Source: Spirodela intermedia (taxonomy: Eukaryota; Streptophyta; Magnoliopsida; Alismatales; Araceae). From it: a stretch of DNA of 64,000 nucleotides. Shown piece after piece: positions 55,708-64,000 of the stretch; position 1 is the stretch's first letter, and each line of letters opens with the position of its first letter. The notes beneath the pieces are model-generated. The model had not been told where the DNA came from and searched no databases. It was given only the letters and a program-made list of their open reading frames with translations. A program made the position numbers and the translations under genes. Location of the stretch: positions 4,900,221 to 4,964,220 of the forward strand of contig LR746270.1 in the NCBI GenBank assembly GCA_902729315.2, read 5' to 3'.

Positions 55708-58700
55708 ACTTCCTCTGGGGTGAGAAGAAGGGAGAAGAACACGTTTGGAAGGTGAACACGTTTGGAACGTATGAGAGAGGTTTTACAAGCACCTTCTTTA
55801 GAGGTGGGCGGAGGGAAGATGGTGAAGGAGGCTTCGGGTTCACAGTACGGAGCAGCCTTACTACCGGATGTGTGTGTATGAAAGAGAGAGAGATAGATAG
55901 GTATACACAGAGAGAGAGAGAGAGAGCGAGGGTGGCTTTCGCTACCTAGCGGAGGAAGTTTCTGGTTCACTGGGACAAGGAAGAGCGATGTCGGCGAATC
56001 GTAAGAGAGGGAGGGGACCACGGGCTTTTTCTCAGGGATAGTTTAACTGGAGACTCAAGAGAAGGTTTATATACAATAAAACATCTTTGAACTATTCATG
56101 TATAAAATTCCATCTTGATAAGTAATTTAATGTTTTACCCTTTTTCATTGCTTGACATCCCCTTTAAAATAATTCTCGTTGTCATCCTCGTTTTGCAATT
56201 CAATTTCAGCATATGCGCTAATGCTCAACTTACCTTCATTATGTCATGTTAAAATCACTTTATAATTTCTTAGAAGAAAATAATCGCCATGAGTTCAATT
56301 TTTCCTAGCTAAATTATTTCATTATCTACAATGCTTTCTTCTTTATCATGGTATCTCCTAAAACTTAGGAGATATGATAGAGATATTTGATTTTGGGCAC
56401 TTTGACTTACCCTTGAGAAAATTGTTCATTCTATAAGCTCAACCCATTAGTCCTCATCAACAAGTAAGCCATCATATAGAAACCCAATCAATTGTTTCAA
56501 TTTTAATATTTTGAGTAGGCCAATGAATTGATTTTTTAAATTATTAATTATTAATATTTTAGGGTAAATATTCTTATTCAACTATAGCAGATTGATTGTC
56601 ATCAGATAAAATATCCATTTTAGTGGTGGATAATATTTTTTAATAAATAAATAATTTAATATTTAAAAATATTTTATAAAATATATATAGGAAATCAAAA
56701 TAGAATTTTATATTTTTTACCATGATTATTTTTTCTGTAAATGTATCGTAATGTGTGTCTGGTAATACATTTATGTTTTAATTATTGATAGGACCTTAAC
56801 TTGATAGAAAGAAGAAATCTCAGAAAAATTTGTAAATAAATTTCATCATGGACCTAAATAAACATGTTTTCTCCATTATTTTATCCAGTACATATTGAAA
56901 ATCATGTTAGATTTTTATTTATTTTATAGAACCACTTTTGTGTGAATAATCGCCGACCTTGTCATTTAAGTTAACATCACCACTTGGCTACTCCATTACC
57001 ACGTCAATTTCTAGGATTTTTTGTTTTTATTCATCCTCAAATGGTTGACTTATTGGTGAATACAAGTGTAGTATTTATTATTTTCAAATTTTTATTTTAC
57101 TGTAATTTTTGAATTAGGGTTTAAGTTAATAATTTATTATAGGGTTATACGTGCTATTATTTCCTGGAAGAGGGATTAAATAAAGCACTTGGTTAAGGAA
57201 TGACTTTATTAAAATTAAAATAGTCTCGAAGAAAAGGGAGTTTCTCCGAACACCAAGATTTCTGACGTTCCCCGATGGGTTGGTTCTCTCAGGCGTGCTG
57301 GCGTACAGCCGGAAGAAGACCTTCTTCTATGTCTACTACGCCGTCAGGATCGTCGCCGGCATGTTCTGCGAGGGCAGCATGCAGTGCCTGCCCATTGCCT
57401 ACGTGGTGAGTCCCTCCTCCCTCCGGCCTATTCTCAAATGCAGCCCATCACCCTCATTTATCTTGTCGATCTCTCGATGGTCATGAACCAAAAACTTGCA
57501 GGCGGATGTGGTCGGTGAGCGGCAGCGTGCATCCGCCATCGGCGCGCTTTATGGCGTATCCATGGCCGGATTTGTTTCTGGCACTCTGAGCTCTCGTTTC
57601 CTCTCCACTACGCTCACTTTCCGGGTTTGTGCTTGATTCCTCGTTGTCTTCCCCGTCCCTCATCCTCCTTTCTCTTCTCCACTCCTCCCCCCCCTTCTCA
57701 TTGGCGGCCTTCCAAATGTCCTCGGTGTCGTGTGATCTTCTCCAGGTGTCCGCTTCCGTGGCAGTGGCCGCCGTGGTTTACATGAGGGTGTTCCTGACGG
57801 AGTTCGATAAGGCTAGAAGCGACGACATCGATGCGGATTCCTCGCGGTCGATCTTGGGGGCTAAGATTTCTGAGCCTGATGTTCATGGAGAGACACCGTT
57901 GCTATCCTTTACCAAGACTCCTTCAGTGTGGGACATGATCCACTTACTGCGGAGCAGGTAAGTTTCTGTTTTTCGTTCCCTGAAGTTATGATTTTCGCAT
58001 TTCTACATGGGTGAGGAATTCTTGCTCTTATTTTAGTAAATGGTGAGCTTATAAACTATGCAGCACGACGGTTTCAAGAGCGGCAATTCTTGCATTTTTG
58101 AGCAGCCTTGGTGATGGAGGTCTACATGCTTCTTTGATGGTACCTTCCTGATGCTATAGATAAGAAACCACACACTGGAATTTATACCCAGAGTACAAAT
58201 GTGAAATACATGCATTATATTACTGTTGTGTGAGATATTTTCTAACCACTTAGTTATCCTAGAAGACGAAAAAGAAGGAATTTTTTTTTCTTTTAAAGAC
58301 TTTCGGTTGCCTTCAAAAAACCCGCATTAACCGATGATGAAATTACAGGATGTGCTCTAAGCCTTTCTTCAGTGGATGTTTCAGGTTGTTTGGGAAAATT
58401 TACTTCATAGGAAAGCTCGTGTATTTCTCCGAATTAACCTTTTATTTATTATTTTCTCCCATTTAATATCTCTTACATTCATTGCATGGGGTAAATACCT
58501 AGTAAGTAACCTAATAACATAGGGGAGTTAATAAAGTGGATCATTAGTAGATACAGATTTATAGGATGAATGCTTCTATTTTCCCTGCGTCTAGAGCTGT
58601 TATCCGTTTCGTATGTCTGCCTGCCCTTAAAATCCTGTCAGTCCTGATCAGTTATTTCCATCTTTTAATATGAGCAGTACTATCTAAAAGCACGGTTTCA

Positions 58701-60736
58701 CTTCAACAAAGACCAGTTTGCTGATCTACTATTGATTGCCGGGACTGCTGGAGCTGTATCTCAGGTACGCTCACAGTACTGTACTCTATCATCCATGGCC
58801 TTGAAATTATTTTGTGGCTTCCTATTTCATCAGGAGTTTGTTTCATATTTTTTTCATTTATCGGTGTACATTGAATGAAAAATAATGATACAAATAAATG
58901 TCTATCAGCCTACGTTAATCTAGCATTATGAACCCTTTTTTTCATCTATTTCTAGCAGATTTTGTGCCCTCTTGTCTAAGATTCAATGTGTTCTGCAGTT
59001 GCTTCTAATGCCCATACTAGGGCCTTCTGTGGGAGAGGAGAAGCTGCTTAGCATTGGGCTCTTTGCAAGTTGTACTCATGTAATCTTCTTCTCCGTTATC
59101 TACCCTTTGATATTCTGTTACATTGCATTATTTCTTGTTGAGGGTCTTGGAAGAAATAAAAACTGGTGGGACTGATATGATGTTCTGTGGATGCAGATAT
59201 TTCTATACAGCATAGCTTGGGCCTCTTGGGTAGTTCTCTCAGCCTTCACAGCCAATGTTTTCCATGTCATCATAGAGTACCTCTTTTCCATGCATCTGCT
59301 CATGATTTTTTTTTCATATAAACTTTCCGGCTTTATTTGATTGCTAATTTCTTTACATTGTTCCATGTTGTCAAATGCCTCCTAGAATACGTCTCTCTTA
59401 TTACAATTTGCTTCATTTAGGAACCCGATCTATGCAAAAATTTGATCCTTCTTTTAGTGATGAACCGAATTTGGCATGCCACTCCCGTTTTTTCAAATAA
59501 GTATACAACTTTTTTTGACGTGGAAAAATGGAAACATACAGTAGCTAAGTGCACAATCCAGTTTGCCTTGTTCTTGTCCGAAGCGGATGGTTTTGCTAAA
59601 GCATGGATTAGATCTGGGGAAGTGACTATTAGCCCGTGTTTCTGTTGATAAAAAGATCATAGATGTCTTCTGGGATATTTTGTTAACCTTGTAAGCATTA
59701 TTGAATAGTGGAAGGATGTTCTGACCTATCCAGTGGATGGGCAGAGATGACCAACCGTCAAACTTCCCTTAAATGCCAAATAAAAATTAATTATAGGTAT
59801 TTGCCAACCTTACTCTTCTATGTAGGATTGTATCCGATGCCTTCCTTCATTTTTCAGTCCTTGAAGATGTCTGCACATAACCTGAATTTTTTAATATCCT
59901 TGAAGCACTTCTTCGATACGGATTATCATTCAAGAACGGGGACGTACTTATAGATTCATAATACTCCCGAATATCAATCCTTTTCGAACCATTACTTGGA
60001 AGTCATCCTTTTTAATTGGCTCCATCTGCATAGTGACATCTCCTTGTCTGACAGCAATTTATTCAACTAACTTTGCCCATGAGCAGGTCCCCTACATGGC
60101 TTCTATGTTCGTAGTCATGAGTATCTTCAGCCAACCCTGTGTAAGTTTCACATCTGTACATCAGCCAGAGACCCGAACATTACTTAGCCAAGCCTGAAAC
60201 ATATTCTTTTGTAGATAAGAAGCATCGTATCAAAGAAGGTTGGATGTGACGAGCAGGTATTGCTGCTCTTGACTTGTGATCTGTTGAGATAAATACTCTC
60301 CCCTGATTATTCCTTCACAAATTCTCGCAACCACAGGGAATGGCCCAAGGCTGCATCTCAGGCATACACTCCTTTGCCAACATCCTCTCTCCATTGGCCT
60401 TCACTCCTCTAACAGGTATCAGGGCGGAAGGCACCGAATAAACCCATTTTATTACTCGGAATTTTCCAGAAGTTAATGCCTGTTTTTATATGTTGCCCAG
60501 CTCTTTTCCTGTCGGAAAATGCGCCCTTTTATTTCCCTGGATTCAGCCTGATGTGTGTAGGATTCGTCTCGGTAAGCCATAATCTCCTCCAATTTGAGGT
60601 CTTCTGCATTGAAAACCCTGGTTTGACCGATATTCACTATCCCACCCAGATGATCGCCTTCATTCAGAGCATTGTGATGGTGAGGCCTGATTCACAAGAT
60701 CGCACAGCCAGATTCGGCAGCGGCATACGACACTAG
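55044..60736 (+). CDS. MFS transporter, TetA/HIAT1-like plant family (444 aa)
   Basis: Fourteen phase-consistent exons: 55044-55208, 55556-55667, 57293-57405, 57502-57624, 57746-57957, 58064-58139, 58678-58764, 58999-59079, 59197-59229, 60087-60140, 60215-60256, 60337-60415, 60501-60571, 60650-60736 (stop TAG). It starts MKDLPRLGHLFVCVFLYHF. The conserved MFS loop motif GNLSDRYGRK is at about residues 69-78, between membrane helices 2 and 3. A long hydrophilic central loop (TEFDKARSDDIDAD to HLLRS) separates two six-helix halves. The C-terminal half includes GMAQGCISGIHSFANILSPL, which is characteristic of the tetracycline-resistance-like group (Arabidopsis At2g16970-At2g16990). Probable secondary transporter of a plasma or internal membrane; the substrate is unknown. 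Length matches the family. Intron 2 (1.6 kb) is AT-rich. Confidence 0.9.
55668..57292 (+). other. Long intron 2 of the MFS gene
   Basis: 1.6 kb. It begins with a (CT)n tract (about 55678-55707) right after the donor and becomes very AT-rich from 56050. No transposon protein motif is visible. Confidence 0.6.
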
Positions 60737-61322
60737 TGGGGGCTGTTCTACCTTTAAATCACTTCCCTTGGAGCAGCCTGGTGAGGTCCCTGCCAGAGGA
60801 TTAAGTGGAGTGGATGGTGAACAAGTGCACACCGGGTTGACCTTCCACTAGTCTGCGCCATTGACCCTGAGAAGGGAGCTCTCATATGTTTCTGTCGGAT
60901 GACCAACCCTTATTGTAAATAATTCTCTGTACATTTTTCTTCGAGGTGAGGTTTTCTTTGGGTTTTAGTTCCCCACATAAGAAGGGTTCAGAGATTGATG
61001 TGTCCTATTTTCCATAATTTTTCTTTCAAATAGTGAACGTTCGATCTTTTTGGTTCCTCATTTGAACCCGAGTTTGAAGATCTTCTGCTACAACCATGTT
61101 TTTTCATTTCTTGAGAGAAGTTGGGCTTCTTTAGACAAAGATTAAAAATGGTGAAGTGAATTATGCTGGGCACTTCCAAATTCAGCTGGAAAAAGAATAA
61201 TTCATCGAGTTGTACGTTTCTAGTTGACTTTGATTTCTTCTCTGTTTGACAAGCACCTTAGAGTTTGAAGGTAAGAAGAAATGTTGAAGGTACCTTAGTT
61301 TCCTGGTCACTAGAGAGAGAGC
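60737..61322. other. 3' flank of the MFS gene
   Basis: 3' UTR and intergenic DNA up to the presumed LTR edge. No gene recognised. Confidence 0.5.
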
Positions 61323-61336
61323 TGTTACCCTCACGA

Positions 61337-61381
<45 letters not shown>

Positions 61382-61693
61382 GGGGTGAAAATGAAATATA
61401 TTAAAATGTAAAATGAATAATGCTGTGGATCGGACTAGAAACACCACCCTCACATGTGTGGAGAAAAGTCCGAAGTTTAAATAGAAAAAACATTTTCTCA
61501 CTCTCAAACGGATTATTTACAACGTGAAGGGGTGGGTCTAGTATTTTTATCAGACCCTAGAAGATTCTAAACACTCATAGTTGAAAAGAAAATAAGTTGT
61601 GTCAGCATGACAAGTGAGAAGGTGTAAGAGGAGCCAGAGGATCTTTAGAATATGTAGTCACAACAATAAGTGATATTAATACATTCCTCAACA
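61323..61693 (-). repeat. Probable 3' LTR of the minus-strand Copia element
   Basis: Minus-strand TGTTGAGGAATGTATTAATA at 61693 is a typical Copia LTR start after the RNase H end. The other end (AACA at 61323) is a guess based on the TG...CA rule. It contains a TTTAAATA box and a GA tract (61338-61378). Confidence 0.5.
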
Positions 61694-63557
61694 TGTATCC
61701 ATAATTTTTAAAACATAACCAATTATCTTTGAGATTATGTGTTCCTCTTATGTTGGTGAGTTTATGCCATCTATTTCCAACTTGAGAATATTCTATGTTG
61801 TTGTGTGCCAGAGGTACCTTTGGTAAACATGTATGCTAGTTAATTGTGTGTAGAGAGATATATGATGTAAAAATCAAATTTACCTCCAAGTTTTCTTTGA
61901 TAAAATAACAAATCAATTTCCACTTACTTGGTACGATCATGTTGTACTAAATTATGCATGATATTAATTGTTTGATTGTTGTTGTAATAAAGTTTGTCAA
62001 AGAGATTTTTAACACATCAAAAGTAACTTGGGCAAGTGTCATATATTTTTCATGCTTATAAATGAAGGCTGAACAATATGAGAATAGTATAATACATTCT
62101 CAAGTTTTACCAAATTATACATCCAAATTTATTGAAAGACCTGATTATGTAGTGTAGATTTGACTTAATTCTCGAAGATAATAAAGTCATTCATGTTCCA
62201 CAACACTTTTAATATTTTTATTGATTACCTTACTATATAAATCACATAGATTACTATCAATAACTACTCTATGCTTAATGTTATCAACTAATTTGTGAAA
62301 GGTTTAAGGACATATAAAATATTTCTAATTATACAAACGGAATCAGTCTTTACATTTCTTATACAAATTATAGTAATGAATGATTTATCAGCTGTGACTA
62401 ATTTCCTAGTACTTGAGGAAATATTATGTGTTAAAAAATAGTATTAGTCATATTGTTGGTGGTCTTTGAATCTAAAACTCAATGTAGAAACTAAGGATTG
62501 GAAAAACTCATCAGAGTGGCTCAAGGAAATAAAAGACATCATAAATTTTAATTTCATGATCTCAGCTTTGAGACCTTTTCATAATATAGGTGTATGATAG
62601 GGTGTCCCTACAATCACCTTTCTTTTTCCCTTTGCTATTATCCTCTAGTAGACTTCTTGCTTCCTTATGTTTAACCACAAAGACTGAATTGTGACCATTT
62701 TCTGGTTCTATCATAATGTTCCTCTTATTTCTTCATTTCTTATTATTGAGATCACTTACTCCAAATTCGGAATCCTCTTTTTTGAGGAGTTGGTCAAACT
62801 TAATTAAATTCAATGGTGAGATCAACAAGAAACTTATAAATCGTGTTTATCTCTATATATTTAGATGAAAAGTATATCTTCTAGATACTTCTTTGTGATT
62901 GGTATGTATTTATCAGTTTTCTGCTATAAAGATTCCAACTCATTTGTATAAGGATTTTTTCTCTTCGCTGGTATGTATTTATCTTTGTTGTTACTCAATA
63001 GATTTGGGGTCAATAATACTTTTTTTGAAAATATTTTACTCTTTTTTTTCCTCAATATTTTTTAATTTTTGGAAGAAACAAGTGACTTACATTGATGTAC
63101 TAAGTCATAGTGCTCCAAAGCGATGTTATGATAATTTCATCTTCCTCCTTTCATGGCTTGAATCACATATCTATTGATGTAGTCAACGGATCCAAAAAGT
63201 GAAATAGTTTTCCTCTACCTATCCTTATCACTTCATTAAGTTTATTATGTTGAAGTTTCTTTCTCCCATCTAATTTAAATCCGCATGGAATGGTTATCAG
63301 TTCTAAATATAATATAGAGTACTCTGAAGAATGTGATGACGAAGATCCAAATGTCAACGACCTCAGGTGTAAAGATAGTCGGAAGATAACATGCACAATG
63401 ATCACCAGAAATAAGTCGGTGGAATAGATATTGTAATCTAGGGCAAACCAGAAACATCTGCATGTAATCGGCAGTGAGATCGGGCAAATACTGCCAAAGA
63501 CATACTCTAGGAAGTCAAGAAGATCAGAACGATCCCACCTAGAATGTTCTGATACCA

Positions 63558-63769
63558 TGTCAAAGGTGTCTTAGCTGTCGGCAGACAAAAAGCTAGTGAG
63601 AAGAGAGAGAAAGGGAACGGGAAAAAATAAAATATATTATTAACACGTGAAATAGATAACAAGTATTTATAGATGTCCCGAAGAAGTGGATCGACTCCTC
63701 TTAGCTTCACTTGAAGCCGAACCGGATCCAATGTGGTGGGAAGAAAGAAGGGTGAAAAACAACACAACA
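63558..63769 (-). repeat. Probable 5' LTR of a minus-strand Copia element
   Basis: On the minus strand, TGTTGTGTTG (63769) to TTTGACA (63558), about 212 bp, directly followed by the PBS. A CTATAAATA box lies near 63667. Confidence 0.6.
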
Positions 63770-63859
63770 CAGAGAAGAAGGGAATAAATTCAATTAACAG
63801 AAAGTAACTGGTACGCGTATAATCTATCCATTTTCCAACGAGGGAAGGTCCACGAGGAG

Positions 63860-64000
63860 TTAGTTGACGGTCACCTTCCCCACCATCCCGGCCCCTTGAT
63901 GGGGAGCGCAGTAGAAGCTGTACGTGCCCTTCTCCTTCAAGACCACGCTGTACTCGTCGCCGGCGGCGTTGAGCAGGTCCTCCTCCGACATGGAGATCTC
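63860..64000 (-). CDS. PETE: Plastocyanin, C-terminal part (cut by window edge)
   Basis: The last 46 codons and stop (TAA at 63860-63862) read [20 protein letters not shown] and onward. The end [20 protein letters not shown] is the signature of plastocyanin, where Cys, His and Met of C-x2-H-x4-M are three of the four copper ligands. The fourth ligand (His near residue 37 of the mature protein) and the thylakoid transit peptide lie beyond the window. Plastocyanin is the soluble lumenal copper protein that carries electrons from cytochrome b6f to photosystem I. The frame is open to the edge and no lesion is seen. A Copia LTR edge lies about 90 bp beyond the stop. Confidence 0.93.
   Translation of the reverse strand, partial: EISMSEEDLLNAAGDEYSVVLKEKGTYSFYCAPHQGAGMVGKVTVN

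Larger units (their letters stand above)
61323..63769 (-). mobile_element. Decayed minus-strand Copia element(s)
   Basis: On the minus strand: an LTR-like end (63558-63769), the primer binding site TGGTATCAGAAC (63548-63559), a long leader, a short gag-like stretch (about 63180-63340), a knuckle-like piece, then protease/pre-integrase remnants (ADKSFITI, about 62370-62390). The C-terminal RNase H segment follows (HNLVQHDRTK, about 61930-61965), and an LTR start TGTTGAGGAATG is at 61693. RT and integrase cores are largely gone and stops are frequent. The two terminal repeats are not close copies, so this may be two related insertions or one very old one. Confidence 0.68.

Noticed and set aside
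1-64000. CRISPR arrays, operons, prokaryotic-type defence systems, tRNA and rRNA genes
   Set aside because: The DNA is plant nuclear; I saw no spaced palindromic repeats, operon-like packing, tRNA-like cloverleaf or rRNA sequence by eye.

Overview
This window is nuclear DNA of a flowering plant. Genes with many introns and consensus GT/AG borders sit in AT-rich, retrotransposon-bearing intergenic DNA, and the gene families (UPF0496, PLS-class PPR, PP2C clade D, CYP72A, plastocyanin) are plant ones. Several intronless genes are extremely GC-rich (both UPF0496 genes, the second PPR gene) while neighbours are not. That bimodal GC pattern suggests a monocot, but this is inference and I cannot name a species. 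Long (GA)n/(CT)n tracts recur near gene starts and in introns.

Layout, left to right. 1-5132 is degenerate Ty1/Copia DNA: a minus-strand remnant (about 600-1983) next to a plus-strand element with both LTRs (1984-5132), followed at once by a broken class III peroxidase 3' end. Two intronless UPF0496 paralogues lie on the plus strand (6852-7955 and 10338-11261). On the minus strand are an ALBA-domain RGG protein (11531-15669, 9 exons) and an RBM39/CAPER-like splicing factor (16719-24784, 13 exons). A plus-strand PLS-E PPR protein (25587-27800) diverges from the latter. A poorly resolved minus-strand gene of unknown function (about 28426-32698) diverges from a mitochondrial-type ribosomal protein uL30 gene (33502-33926). 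After about 4 kb of GC-rich DNA with no recognised gene comes a PP2C clade D phosphatase (37914-39944), then a CYP72A-like P450 pseudogene with about six lesions (40370-42280, minus), head to head with a second PPR gene (42463-43878). Then come a prolyl 4-hydroxylase (44402-50918, minus, 7 exons), a LYR-motif protein (53547-54014, minus) and a 14-exon MFS transporter (55044-60736, plus). The right end holds a decayed minus-strand Copia element (about 61323-63769) lying 90 bp beyond the stop codon of plastocyanin (63860-64000, minus, cut by the window edge).

The genes are ordinary, mostly single-copy housekeeping functions: RNA binding and splicing, organelle RNA processing, mitochondrial ribosome and Fe-S/LYR biology, cell-wall protein hydroxylation, transport and photosynthetic electron transfer. 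They do not form a pathway or cluster. I found no evidence of an undescribed multi-gene system. What stands out is small-scale structural change: a tandem exon duplication inside the ALBA gene with shifted splice donors, a partial duplication of the P4H last exon, loss of the membrane hairpin in one UPF0496 copy, and a well preserved but multiply frameshifted P450. Exon borders were set by eye from reading frame and splice consensus, and their phases were checked arithmetically.
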